Positions 20,701 through 32,140 of a stretch of 64,000 bases of DNA are shown piece by piece (within the stretch, counting starts at the first letter, position 1; every line of letters starts with the position of its first letter). The stretch covers positions 23,108,489 to 23,172,488 of the forward strand of contig NC_092572.1 of assembly GCF_037975245.1 (NCBI RefSeq). Direction: 5' to 3'. A model generated the notes under the pieces. The model ran no database searches. It saw nothing but the letters and a program-made list of their open reading frames with translations, and was not told where the DNA came from. Made by a program: the position numbers and the translations under genes. The stretch is from Apostichopus japonicus. Lineage: Eukaryota; Echinodermata; Holothuroidea; Aspidochirotida; Stichopodidae.

Positions 20701-23700
20701 AGAAACCCAACGTAAAATGCTACACTAGCTATTTTTGCAATCTAAAGTAAGTTATAGTGGTTGTGCATTCATACTGTGTAGCATTTCTCATCACTTGTTT
20801 CCTTTTTGTTCTCTTTTTTAATTTTCATGTTTTAGTCCTTTTGCTTCTTTTTAATATTTGCATAATGTTTGTAACTCAATTGGAAAGATGGCTCTTTTGT
20901 TTGAATTTTTATTAAATTGATATATTCCAAAGATTAATCAATGTACTTATGTACACCGGAGGGATCTAGTTACCTAACAGCTTACTGTTCTGCTCAGCAA
21001 TGAAGTTTTTTGTACAGTAATGAAGTTTATGAAGTTTGTTTTTGTTTGAACCAGACCTTTGTAACATTGTTTCTGTGTTAAGGGATTTTTACTTTTACAA
21101 TGAAAGGTCTTGTAGGTAATAGAAGAACTTTGCTTATTACCTACCAAGGATTACAGTAATTTCATTGTATGAGTATATGTAATATTAATTTATCAAAGCA
21201 TTGTCAAGAATGCTTTGTGAAAACTCAGATATGATTTTGAGGAGCTGTTTACATGAACAATATTACCGAAAATAATTAAAATGTTTAAATTGGTAGAACT
21301 GGCAATACTGAATAGTCAGAACTGCACATTCTGTCTTTAATAGTGATATGATAATGACATAAAGAACACATACCAAATGGAATAAAAAATTCAAATAAAA
21401 ATGGTGTATGCCTAACTGTCATTGTCATTGCATTTATTACATTTATAGCAACTTACATAGTGTCCATTTACCTGTTTTCCAGCTTCATGATTGGGACCCT
21501 TGTTACACATACTGTATTTACGAGAGCGAGTTTATAGTTTCAAAGCTGCAGTGGTTTTGCATGCATTTTGTAACAACAAGTTAAATAAAAAAGAACTGGC
21601 CATGTACTAGCAACCACCTTGAAAATATTTCTTGTGTTCACTTGGTTAATGAAATTGTATTGGTTTTGGTAGTAAAAACTTTGTTACATTTTCATTAGGT
21701 GCTAATATATGAATGGTTTTCTAGTTAACTTGAGTTGTTGCTGTGAATGGATTTTTAAGAAGTTATAAAGGTGACAACAACCACAATTCAAACAAAGATA
21801 TGGCAAGTTCTTTACTTTGACATCATAGCTATGTGCCTATGTATAAATGTTAACTGATACATTAAAACGAATTGATTCTCCTTAAAATTGTGTTTTCATT
21901 TAATCATATTTGTATTATGACTAAATGGAATTGAGTTGAATTCATAGCTAATTAATAGTAAGTGTACAGGAAGTTAGGCCTTTGTGCTAAAGTCTTCACT
22001 TCTTTGGTCTCAAACAAAGGTTTAACACAAACAATGGAGGCTTTCTGCTGTAGGGTTGAGCTGTGTGGAAATGTACTGTCATATCTACAGTATGTTCTTC
22101 CTAAAATATGTGCACTCTGTATGGCTACCAACATGTTTGCTAGCACATACAATGTTAGAGTTTGTAAATGTTGTGACTACAGTAACACTTGGCTGGGGAA
22201 ATGAGTTATGACTCTTGCTCATTTGTGGGTGGGGGGGGGGGGGGGTGAGGGAGGTTTTCTTTACAACTTTCCTGCAACATATCGCAACATTTAGTGCAGT
22301 TTTTATAATGAAACATTTAACAAATTCCCTTTTTTATAAAAAATATTGATATCTATATATATATATATGAGTATGAAGAATAAAGAATATATGAAAGAAT
22401 TTTTCAAAATACCTCACCATCAAAGATGGAAAACTTGGTTGGACCTTACATTTAGGAATGGCCAAACAACTGATAAAAGATTTGGACAAGATAAGAAGTT
22501 TAGGTGACAGTAGTATCTTTTAGCAGAAATATGATCAGTTTCTACTGGGATGCAGTTGTAATTGACACATTCATCTATGTTTCACATAGCTCAATGGATT
22601 GTTTTCCTTTTTCTCTTTAGAGGTGCAAGGATGAATAGACCACCTTCTCCTGAAGATGGTCAACCAAATAGACCGGTAAGAATACTGTGGTTGATTCTTG
22701 CCGCATGTAATATTTGTAGTTCAATGACTTCATGTTTTTTAACTGCATTTGAAAGTTGCAATGGTTCAGAGATGTGTGGACGAAGTACATTATTACATCA
22801 TTAAAATTAAGAGTCTTGAATTTACCAGAAAAAACAATGATATATGTTAATATATTATGACAGTAAATAAGAACAATTTGTTTACAGCTCATTCTAAACT
22901 ATAATTTGTAACAATATGTTTGAAAGGAGAGACAGAATGATTGGAGTATTTAATTTACAGGGAAAACAATTAATATTATAACAGTTAATACAAACAATAT
23001 GTGTGCATCTCATTCTAAAAGTTAATTTGTAAAAGTACATAAACATTTGAAAGGAATGACAGAAGGAGTGGTATATGGGTAGTTGAAAGGGAGAAGAGGG
23101 TCTTTTCTCAGTCATCCCTTGGATAACTTAATGTTTGTTAGTAGAGCAGAGGCAACACAATCCAGTGTTTGCTTTTCTAAAGAAATGTTTTATTTGTTTA
23201 GAGCACATAGGTTTTAATGTTATTAAAAAGTATATGTCAAAACTGAAATGTAGTAAGTGGTTGCCATGGAAGATTTTCTCTGTAATGTAACATACACCAC
23301 ATAAATGCCCATGTACTCACAAACTAAATTATAAAAGTAATTTGGTGTCTACTGTAAGTTCTTAAAGAAGTTCTCACTAGCTATCACTACACATCACTGG
23401 ATAGCTGACATGTTAGCCATTCATGGCACCTTTGGTTTCCCGTATCGTTAACATGTAGATTTATCGCTATGAAAAACCTGAAGCTTCTGTCACTTTAAAA
23501 AACCTCTTTACTCTGTAGTTGCAAAGTTTTGAATGCTTGAACAATATACAGTAGCCTGGACATGTTATATTTTTACTTACCCATTGTGTTCTAGAGGTGG
23601 TGAGGTATTGCCAATGCATTTTGCTTACCTCTGGACATTGACAAAACAACAAAGTCAGGGACTTTTGCAATCGTTAGTCCTAATTATGATGGTATATACA

Positions 23701-26700
23701 TGTAGGTATGGTAGAACCTCAACAGTCACCAATGTTTGGCATCTGGTACTGACAGCAATGCAAATTATTGGTCAGACTTGTTTCTGTGTGAATTCTAATG
23801 GTTACAATGTAGGTATAACTTGCAATATGATTTAAGGCAGTTGGCTTCATTACAAAGTAAAGTTGTAATGAAATAACCTTTCATGACCATGGTTGCAACA
23901 ATGTGGATGGCATCTTTGATCGATATCTTAAAGAAGTTGAAAACACAAGATAAAACTCTTTGTTACTTTTCTAAAGAGGAGGTACTTATTAGCAATGAAT
24001 AATGAGTAAAGTCTGGAAGCAGAAATAGCAGCTAGAGTGTCACTGACTAATGTGTGTATCGTGAAACTTATATATCTCTTTATTTTGGCAGATGTTGGTT
24101 CAGGTTGATTCAATAGTGTAAGTATTATGTTCTGATGTCTTGCTATAGGAAAATGTTTGTATCAGTTAAATATATGCTTTCTAAATTTGAAATTTGTTGG
24201 AAAATGATTTTTCCACGACTAACAGAATAGTTTGAGAAGAAAATACAGGAGTGCACCCTCATTATATGAATGATTGCACCTTTGGAAATGATTACTCTAA
24301 ATTGTGGTTACAGAATTCATAGAACTAACTGGATATTAAAATGGAAAACTTGAAAAAACATTGATAATTCTTTGTTTATATGTTCATCATAGAAGTACGC
24401 ATTTGTCACATTAATGGATCGCTTTTATGCTATTCATGTCAAATTACATCAGTAGGACCTGGTAGTCTTTGTATTTGTGAGTGCACTACTTAGATATTGT
24501 ATGAACTTAAAGACATGCTTGAAACAAACCTGTATTGTTCACTAAAATCAATGTTTTCAGTAGTTATAAATGTGGTAAGCAGTGTTCTAATAATGGTAGA
24601 ATGTACAGCCAGCCCAATAAAAACCCAGTGAATTGTTAGCTATACTTGCAATGTAAAGTTAGAAATAGTGGATGTGCATTCATTCTGTGTGACCTTTCTC
24701 ATCACTTGCTTTCATTTTGTTCTCTTAAATTTCATGTTTCATTCATTTACTTCTTTGTAATCTTTGTGTTATGGTGGTACTTCAATTGGAAAGATGGTGC
24801 AGTTGTAATTGGCACATACATCTATTCTTTACGTGGCTCAATTGGATGTTTTCCTTATTTTCTTTAGTGCTGCACCTGAGCCTCCTGAAGAAGATCAATC
24901 TCCTGGTCAGGTATGAATACTGTCGTTGATCCTTGTCAAAAATTTGTAGTTAAATGACTTCATGTTTAGCAACTGCATTTGAAAGTTGGCATGTTCAGAG
25001 ATGCGAGGAGGAAATAATTATCACATTATTAAAATTAAGAGTCCTGAATTTACAGGAAAAATAAATATATATATATTAAAATATAATGACAGTAAATAAG
25101 AACAATATGTTTACAGCTCATTCTAAACGATGGTTTGTAAAAGTATCTAACCATTTGAAAATATGGGTTTTTGAAAGAAGGAGGAGGCTCTTTTTATAGT
25201 CCTCCCTTGTATACCCTAATGTTTGTTAGTAGAGCAGAGACAAGACAATCAAGTCTTTGCTTCATTAAATGTTTTTTGTGTTTAGAGCACATATGTTTTA
25301 ATGTTATTATAAAGTAAGTTTATGTCAAAACTGAAACGTAGTAAGTGATTGCAATGGAAGAGTTTCTCTATAATGTAACATACTCCATATAAATACCTAT
25401 TGACTCACACACTAAATCATAAAAGTACTGTGGTGTCTACTGATAGTTCTTACAGAAGTTCTCACTAGCTAAAAGGCTACACATCACTGGATAGCTGACA
25501 TGTTGGCCATTCATATGCACCTTTAGTTTCCCTAATCATGACCATGTAGGTTTATCGCTATGAATAACGCCTGAAGCTTTTGTCACTTTTAAACAAACTT
25601 CTTTACTCAGTAGTAAATAGTTTTGAATTCTTTGAACAAAATACAGTAGCCTGGACGTATTATATTTTTACTTACCAAGTGTGTTGTATAGGTGGTAAGT
25701 TATAAGCCAATGTATTTTGCTTATCTCTGGACTTCGACACAACAACAAAGTCAGGGACTTTTGCAATCATTAGTCCTAATTATGATGGTATATGTAGGTA
25801 TGGTAGAACCTCAACAGTCATCATTGTTTGGCATCTGGTACAGACAGCAGTGTAAATTATTGGTCTGACTTGTTGCTGTGTGAATTCTAATGGTTACAAA
25901 GTTCCTGTTAAACACAAGGCAAATCACTTTGAATGTAGGATAACTTGCAAGTATGATTGATGGCAGTTTGGCTTTCATTTCTAATAAAGTTTAAAGAAAT
26001 CATCTCTGTGACCATGGTTGCAAAAATGTGGATGAAATTTTAGATCGCATACTTTAAAGAAGTTGGAAACGCAAGATTAAACTCTTCATAACTTTTCACA
26101 ATTAATAATGATACAGTTGGAAAGCAAATATAGAAGCTAAAGTGCCACTGACTAAAAAGTGTTTAGTAAAACTTATCTATCTTTAATTTGGCAGGAGTTG
26201 CAACTAATGGTGTTAGCATGATTCACCAGTGTAAGTATTATGTTCTGATTTCTTGCCAGAGACTAAAGAAATATATGCAATGGTGATGGCATGTGTGTGT
26301 TACTGTATGTGACACCTGATTGTAAACACTGTGACTCAAATATTCCATGTTGGATTAATTTTATACTTGGTAAGATCTGTCTTAATGAGTACAAGCACTA
26401 TATTCCTTTCTGAGAAAGGTGTTGCTGTCTGTAGGACAATCTCCTGATAATGCTTACAACATGAAGTGTCATACTGTTACTTTCAGTAAGAGAAACTATC
26501 AGCAAGATCTCAGCAGAAGAGATTGAAACACACAAAATGCTAAAAGTTGTACTCTAACTCAAAACTGATTACTCCAGATTGTAGTAACAGATTTCCTAGA
26601 ATTTGGCTAGATATTGAAATTGCAAACTTTAAGAGACATTGATAATTCTTTGTTTATAGGTTCATCATAGAAGAATCCATTTGTGATATTAATTGGTCGC

Positions 26701-28576
26701 TTTAATGCAGTTCTTGTAAAATTACATCTGTAGTCCCTTTTAGTCTTTGTATTTGTCAGTGCAATATTGTATGAGCTTAAAGACAATGCTTTAAACAAAC
26801 CTATACTGTTTACTAAAACCATTGTGTTCAGTAGTTATAACTGTGGTAATCAGTGTTCAAGCAATAGTAGAATTTGCAGCCCAAAGAAACCATAAGTGAA
26901 ATGCTAGCTATTCTTGCAATGTAAAGTTTAAAATAGTGGTTGTGCATTCATTCTGTGTGAACTTTCTCATCACTTGTTTCCATTTAATCCTCCTTTGTCA
27001 TTTCATGTTCCTTCTTCCTTCTGCTTCTTTGTAATCTTTGCGTTATGGTTGCAGTTCAATTGGGAAGATGGTTCTTTTGTTTTCTTGTGTATTAAATCCT
27101 TCAAGGTATTAATATATGCTGCACATTACTGTATTTATGTTAAACAACTCTGTGTCAGGGATTCAGTTGAGATACCAAAGGAAAAGTACTTGAAAACTTC
27201 AGGCAACAGTTTCCAACAGTTTTCTGTGAATTTATCTTCAAAATATACAAGAAGAAAGACAGAGAGACAAGGTGTGTGTGATGATAAAGGAACACTATAT
27301 GAAAGCAGACCAGCATTTGTCTATGTATGAAAGGTGTGTGATGATAAAACAATTCATAACAGCAGACAAGCACTTGTGTATGAATGAAATTCTAGAAATG
27401 CCAAACATGTACGTTGGAAGTTTGTTGCTTGAAATAAAAGTCCTTGTTGGTATGCTCAGCTACTAAACTGGACAAAAAGGATTTCTTTGAAAGATTTTTC
27501 TGTTCTTATGTTTATGATAGCTATCATGCATTCCTACAGTTACTTGGAAGCTTACGAAAAGTAGTCTTTGGATCTTTTGGAATCCATTTATTTACAATCC
27601 CTTTAAATAACAATCTCATCTGTTTTAAGATGACAAATAGTTTTATAAAAATCAGTGATAAATCATTGATAGGTTATTGTTTGTATCACACATTCTTCTA
27701 TCTCTCAGTTTCCATTGTCTGCTGACATTTCTTGTTTTCATTTCAAACTATTCGATTCCATCCCTCATTTCATAATTTATTTCAAATTTCAATTTTGATT
27801 TCCAACCTTATGGTGCCCATTAGGTTCAAAAAACGTAATTAATAATTATTCAAACTATTCCATTTGTTTTCTGCAGCTAAAGTAGATAGTAGCAAGTGAC
27901 GTACCAGTTTTCTCCAAATTCTCAAATCTTTTATTGGTACTGCATGCTTTGCCAAATTGCAAAAGGGCCACTTTTCTCTCTTTTTGCCGTATAAATGCAA
28001 ATCGTAATATGTATCATACGAGACATTAGTAATTATTGTAAGATTTGTAGCTTTCTTACCATCTCTCTGTTAATGACACAAATCGGTCACATCCATTTGG
28101 TGTCGTGATGAGCATAGAAGAACAATTTCCTTACTAATCAGTTGCTCGGTTTAGTTAATTTCACCTGTGACAGCTATCACTGGCTTCATACATTGTTAGG
28201 TTCTTCAGTTATGTCTACTGCGTCAGTCTGATATGAATGCTTTCATTATTCAAGCTTGTTGGTGATGAGTTTGAGTACTACATATTAAGCATAATTACTG
28301 GATGTTTCATTTGCTAAAATGATTACAATATTCATACATCACAATGACTTCACTTCATAGCTAAATAAATATATACTCAGAGCAGGTGTTAGATACAATA
28401 CCTATATGTCATATAGGGGCAAATATCACCAGTATTTAGACAAGCTCACCCAGATCAAAGACCTGAGAGGCTTTGATGTTCATTTTCTCTGATTATTTGT
28501 TTTAATGTTACTGACAGTGTTATATTATAATTATTTTTATTTTTTATAGATCACTGGAGAAGAGAAAAAGGAATAA
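17483..28576 (+). CDS. 5'-truncated paralog: Ig3-TM-cytoplasmic tail gene copy
   Basis: Plus-strand exons: 17483-17719 (Ig), 18565-18669 (TM), 19222-19240, 20202-20243, 22621-22675, 24092-24117, 24868-24910 and a candidate last exon 28550-28576 with stop. The phases join without a stop (1-1, 1-1, 1-2, 2-2, 2-0, 0-2, 2-0, 0-stop), about 184 codons. No signal peptide, Ig1 or Ig2 exon is visible upstream; the duplication border (about 17193) lies just before Ig3. It may be a pseudogene kept open by youth, a partial gene using an unseen leader exon, or a source of tail exons. Intact splice sites argue against long neutral decay. Not recognised as any named gene. Confidence 0.55.
18565..18669 (+). 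CDS. Transmembrane exon of the truncated paralog
   Basis: 105 nt, phase 1 both ends, acceptor gtacacag and donor G|gtttgt as in the left copy. Stalk V-D-Q-L-P-S-T-T-R, then a hydrophobic run (V-A-L-I-V-A-I-P-A-A-F-I-V-L-V-L-C-I-G-L) and the basic stop-transfer end Y-R-R-G. Substitutions are mostly hydrophobic for hydrophobic, and the basic end is strengthened. Confidence 0.8.
19222..19240 (+). CDS. 19-nt microexon of the truncated paralog
   Basis: Same length and splice sites as 4402-4420 (acceptor tttccacag, donor gtaagt). Reads A-Q-R-A-E-Q in phase 1 to 2. Arg to Gln and Lys to Gln changes make it less basic. Confidence 0.55.
20202..20243 (+). CDS. 42-nt cytoplasmic exon of the truncated paralog
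   Basis: Acceptor ctttctttttcag and donor GT|gtgagt, phase 2 to 2, reading S-I-M-E-F-L-W-I-D-H-I-S-N-F. Aligned to 3008-3034, the left copy has ctg where this copy has the acceptor cag, so a single base change accounts for the different 3' splice site. The encoded residues differ almost completely from the left copy. Confidence 0.45.
20404..20900 (+). repeat. Intron block A of the tail-exon cassette
   Basis: About 480 bp starting near a motif gacattgataattc and containing tcacattaatgggtcgc. Direct copies lie at about 24330-24800 and 26610-27080. The block is absent from the left inverted arm and is flanked by a short duplicated stretch (ggagggatctagt at about 20382 and 20960), so it looks like a secondary insertion by local duplication. 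Confidence 0.7.
22621..22675 (+). CDS. Proline-rich tail exon, cassette 1
   Basis: 55 nt, phase 2 to 0 (acceptor ttctctttag, donor gtaaga). Reads V-G-A-R-M-N-R-P-P-S-P-E-D-G-Q-P-N-R-P. Homologous to 852-903 and 24868-24910. A Pro/acidic motif with Ser-Pro could be a docking or phosphorylation site, but this is inference only. Confidence 0.55.
24092..24117 (+). CDS. 26-nt tail microexon, cassette 1
   Basis: Acceptor ttattttggcag and donor GT|gtaagt. In phase 0 it reads M-L-V-Q-V-D-S-I and leaves in phase 2, exactly the phase required by the next proline-rich exon at 24868. Its duplicate is at 26195-26230. Confidence 0.4.
24868..24910 (+). CDS. Proline-rich tail exon, cassette 2
   Basis: 43 nt, phase 2 to 0 (acceptor ttttctttag, donor gtatga). 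Reads A-A-P-E-P-P-E-E-D-Q-S-P-G-Q. Read in phase 0 it would stop at once, so it cannot directly follow exon 22621-22675. It must follow the 26-nt microexon or be used instead of 22621. Confidence 0.5.
26195..26230 (+). CDS. Tail microexon, cassette 2 (possible alternative end)
   Basis: 36 nt between acceptor aatttggcag and donor gtaagt, duplicate of 24092-24117. In phase 0 after exon 24868 it reads E-L-Q-L-M-V-L-A then a stop, giving a possible short C terminus. An inner acceptor (gtgttag) would leave 14 nt reading H-D-S-P in phase 0 to 2. If skipped, exon 24868 can join the exon at 28550. Confidence 0.3.
26565..27085 (+). repeat. Third, partial copy of the tail-exon cassette
   Basis: Matches 24290-24800 and 20404-20900 up to the stretch reading caattgggaagatggttcttttg, then diverges before the position where a proline-rich exon would begin. 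No third proline-rich exon is visible. The open stretch 26974-27330 reads through this block and is not thought to be coding. Confidence 0.7.
27086..28549. other. Intron sequence, no exon recognised
   Basis: AT-rich sequence between the third cassette copy and the candidate last exon. A short direct repeat (aaggtgtgtgatgataaa, at about 27269 and 27330, with similar flanks) is visible. Nothing else stands out. Confidence 0.4.
28550..28576 (+). CDS. Candidate last coding exon
   Basis: A strong T-rich tract and acceptor (tttttttatag) precede ATC ACT GGA GAA GAG AAA AAG GAA TAA, i.e. I-T-G-E-E-K-K-E then stop in phase 0, matching exons 22621 and 24868. In phase 2 it would read S-L-E-K-R-K-R-N-K then stop, also open. 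Short and hydrophilic; supported only by splice signal and phase. Confidence 0.35.
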   Translation: MTGEEKKE

Positions 28577-28757
28577 ATGACTCTACGATATAACCCTTTA
28601 TGAATGGATTGCAACAATCAGATCATTGCACTCCTGCTCATAAGAGAGAGTCATTTGTTATACATCACCATGGAGACAGAATATATCATGCTTACCTAGG
28701 ATGAGCGGATCATTTAAATTTGAAACGAAAATGTGATAAAACTGTTTTGGTGTACAT

Positions 28758-29103
28758 CAGTGGCGTAGGAAGGTACTTTTGAGTGGGGGGGCTGAAGACT
28801 TATGGCCGGCCTGGGGGAGGGGTCTAAGGGGAGGGGGTGTCCCCCGCGCCTTTGGAATTTTTTGCATATCCAGGTAGCCTCAGATGCAATTTGGTGCAAT
28901 ATAGCACACTTCAACACCGATTCCATTTTGTAAACTTAATTTTGTATTTTCACCTGGCCTTAGATGCAATTTGGTTCTCCAAATGAGATTTTTTTCTCAT
29001 TTGGAAATGAAAAAGGGGTTTTCTGACTTGCAAAGCGGGGGGGCGGAATGATACTTCCGCCCCTCCACATTTTTCACCAGCCCCCCCGGTTCCTACGCCC
29101 TTG
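28758..29103. mobile_element. hAT MITE, 346 bp
   Basis: Termini CAGTGGCGTAGGAA and TTCCTACGCCCTTG (inverted, two mismatches), 8-bp target duplication GTGTACAT on both sides (28750-28757, 29104-29111). Interior is rich in G and C runs (cccccgcgcc, cagcccccccgg). No coding capacity. It lies 180 bp after the candidate stop of the plus-strand gene, perhaps in its 3' UTR. Confidence 0.85.
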
Positions 29104-29111
29104 GTGTACAT

Positions 29112-30730
29112 TACCACAAACCTTTCAAAGTACGTGACAAATAAGTCATTCCAGATGGAATGGATTAGTATGATCAATTAGTGTGTGAAAATGTTTTGAG
29201 GAGATGTATAGTTGGTATCCCATGTTCTTTCTGATAACTCAAGTGCAATACGACTTATCTAATATTTTTGGATTTCGTTGCCAACAATGACATAACTTGT
29301 CATTAATGGATATTTAGTTTCTCTTAGTGCAATTACATTCTAAATATGCAATAAAATGGTGTGCCAAGTAATGTTAAATGTAAGGATATATTAAACAATT
29401 TTCAAATAGATAACTATGATTTAATGTGTCGGCCATAGGTTGTAAAAGTCTTTGGCGACATTAAAGGAATGATTCTATTATTACTTTGTATGTTTCTAAT
29501 ACTTCTTATTGTCGACATCTTTCTACTTAGATTATTCTCAATTTTACCGAAGCAGCTGTTTGTGGGTCATAACATATATCATAGTGTCCGTCTAAGAGAT
29601 GGACTAATTTTTCAACATGTTAACTTGTTAAGTTTTCTACAGGAATGCTTAAAAACTAAATTACTCACCTTGCCCACAGTTAAGGAATCAAGTGGTAATA
29701 ATTAGACTTACCAAATAATGGCAATGAATGCACAATGTTCATATCCTAATTAGGTTTTGATTATACTTGTACATCTAAGTTGAATGTATTTTAGGTATGG
29801 GCTAAATTCTGATGCCACAATTAAGAGACTCATTGTCTCTCAAAGTCTGCTTTGTACCATAACTTCAAAGATAATCCCTCTATGTGGACTGATGCAGTGG
29901 AAGAGCCATGTCAGGATAGCATTAGCAGCTGTTTAAAGGAACCGACAAAAAAAATCTGACTTTTAGTCTGTATCTGTCATGGCATAAAAGGAACCGAATG
30001 AGGGCTGGATGATTACAGTCAGAAATATTATGGTATCTTAATTGAAATGATATGTTTCAGACTGACTGATCTGACTGATCACATTTACGTGAAACATTAA
30101 GATAGGAAGAGGTTGACGTGCCATTGTTTCAATAATATTTTTATCTTTTAAATGTAATTACTCTGCAAATAATTATATGCAAACACTGAAATAGATTTGT
30201 AATGATTTTCATAAATTGAAATTGTAGATTATGAAAGTCGCGTCCCACAAAGCAGAAATGTTTTAGATCATAGCAAAGCCACTGAAATAGGGATACATAA
30301 AGATCCTGCTATTAACATTTCTTCATTTCATTGTATGCTGTGGGAAATGTTTGTTACTAAATGAGCATAGTTTAGTAAAGCAACCATTCTTTTGTCTATT
30401 GTATCATGTGGAAGTTTATTCTGATATGTAGTTCTAGTATTTGCATGTTTTGTTTGTTGTTTATTTGCTCTGTTTGAAAATAAGAGCCAAAACCATGTAA
30501 AATATAAACAAAAATTCAAGGTAGGAATCAGGGATATTCCTCCTACTTGGTGTGTGGATGCATCACAGTGAGTACAAGACCCCTATTGTTTTGGCGGAGG
30601 TGTGTATTACTGCAGTAGACTGACCTGTGTTTACCATGCCATAGTGTAATTGTACATCAAAATAGTGGTTCGGGCCATTCATATTGTAACAGCTATTTCT
30701 GGTTAACAGGCAGAAGTCCAGTGTAAAGAA
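29112..30730. other. No gene recognised
   Basis: AT-rich sequence following the plus-strand gene. An AATAAA-like site (gcaataaaatgg at about 29349) could serve as a polyadenylation signal. No exon, repeat array or transposon end was recognised. Confidence 0.35.
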
Positions 30731-30734
30731 GTCA

Positions 30735-32140
30735 TCGCAACCTCAATGCATTCTGGTTAAACTATTTTATTTACAAGTCTTCTAGACTTTGACCTCTGGT
30801 TATCTCGGTGACCTTTGACCTCCATAAAAGACCAATCTATATGTCATGAACTAGAAGGCTGATCTATACGTTATGTACAACGTTTTACATTCAAGCTTTA
30901 CCTTTAGATGTATTGTATCTATAATGTTTCTAGAGTTTGATAGTTGTTAAGTTCTGTCGATTTAATTTCAGTTGGGAAAATATAAGATCAATTGCATGGG
31001 ATCATGTGCTCAATATAAGATGGATCCCCACATGCCAAGTATCAGTTCATCCATGTTTTAATGTTGGAATTATTGAGTTAACAAAGTTGTCAGACATTGA
31101 CCTCTAATGAGATCGAATGAACTTTGACTTCTACAAACAGCAATAATTTGTGGTAATTTGCACAGTTGATCAAAATGCTAAGTATGAAATCCATTCAACC
31201 TATTGGAATGCACACCCCAATGACATCAGGGCAGCTCCATCATTAAATGTTTTTAAGGCACACCTTAAAACTCACCTTTTTCGAAAGTAGTATTCTTTTT
31301 AAGCCTCCAGTCATATTGATTGTGTTACCATCTTGCCATGTTTTGATTGTTTTATATTGAAATTTATTTTCTATTTATGTTTTGATAGTCTTATTGTTGC
31401 TATTTCTTCGGCTGTAATAGTTTAGTATTTTAGTTTTATTGTATGCTGTCATATTTTATTGCTTTTGTCTTTAATTTCTGAATTTTATTGTTTTTTAATA
31501 ATTATTGTTAAGTTATTTATTTCTGTGATTCTTAGGATGCAATATTTTTAGATTGTATTATTTTTTAGCTGTAATACTTGTATTTTTGTATCTTGTATTT
31601 TGTACTTGTATTTTGTAATACTTGTATTTTTAAGCTGTAATAGTTGTATTTTTTATGCGTTTCTGTGAAGCTGCTTTGAGATCATTCTTTTGATGTAAAG
31701 CGCTATATAAGAATAAATTATTATTATTATTTATTGAAAGATATACTGTTTACCTCTCTTAACCTGAAATGACTTTTAGCTACAACTCACATTGGTGGGT
31801 CCAGATACCAAGTATGAAGTTAAATCAAAGTTAAAACAACAGATAACCATCATTGCAAAGTTTCCTTTTGCCTTTGGCAAAGAGTAAAAAAGGAAGTTAA
31901 ATTAGTCCTGAAATATTAGTAAAACTATAAGTGTTCTTTTATCTGTACAATATGTAATCACTGTTCTTGCCGTTCACGTACTTGTCAACTGAAATTGCAA
32001 CACTAATAATTCTAAGTATGTGTCGTAATTGTGTTTATAGTAATGTAATATTTTGAGTTATTTTTTAGTCTTAAGTGTAACTTATTTGAGGAGTAATATT
32101 TGCAAATAAACTGAAGTTATGTTCACAGCTTTGTAATTTT
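30735..32140. repeat. Direct repeat copy 1 (interrupted by LINE fragment)
   Basis: Matches 33505-34290 from gcaacctcaatgcattctgg through landmarks gacctttgacctccataaaa, gatctatacgttatgtacaac and gagttaacaaagttgtcag. The match resumes after the LINE fragment (tattgaaagatatactg; gtcaactgaaat). Probably two copies of an old dispersed element; identity unknown. Confidence 0.7.
31195..31737 (+). mobile_element. 5'-truncated non-LTR retrotransposon (LINE) 3' end
   Basis: Begins with the last codons of a reverse-transcriptase ORF: W-N-A-H-P-N-D-I-R-A-A-P-S-L-N-V-F-K, then a short basic stretch ending T-H-L-F-R-K and stop (about 31202-31290). This is the typical C terminus of CR1/Rex/L2-like ORF2 proteins. 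A T-rich 3' UTR follows, ending gcgctatataagaataaattattattatt. Sits inside the direct repeat copy 1; copy 2 lacks it. Dead fragment. Confidence 0.8.

Larger units (their letters stand above)
17193..23650. repeat. Right arm of the large inverted duplication
   Basis: Reverse-complement partner of 1-8137. The right arm lacks the 1.7 kb transposon of the left arm but carries about 0.6 kb of extra sequence near 20345-20935, which includes a block also found at 24.3 and 26.6 kb. Arms are separated by about 9 kb. Coding and much intron sequence align well by eye, so the duplication is not ancient. The exact identity was not computed. Confidence 0.83.
24290..26240 (+). repeat. Second tandem copy of the tail-exon cassette
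   Basis: Block A-like sequence (24330-24800), proline-rich exon (24868-24910), about 1.2 kb of intron matching 22676-24090 (landmarks: tcactggatagctgacatgt, caaagtcagggacttttgca) and the second microexon (26195-26230). The first cassette ends at 24117, so this is a direct tandem duplication of about 2 kb. Confidence 0.78.

Noticed and set aside
26974-27330. 118-codon open frame on the plus strand
   Set aside because: It starts inside a duplicated intron block whose other copies are not open in the same frame; no domain and no initiation context.
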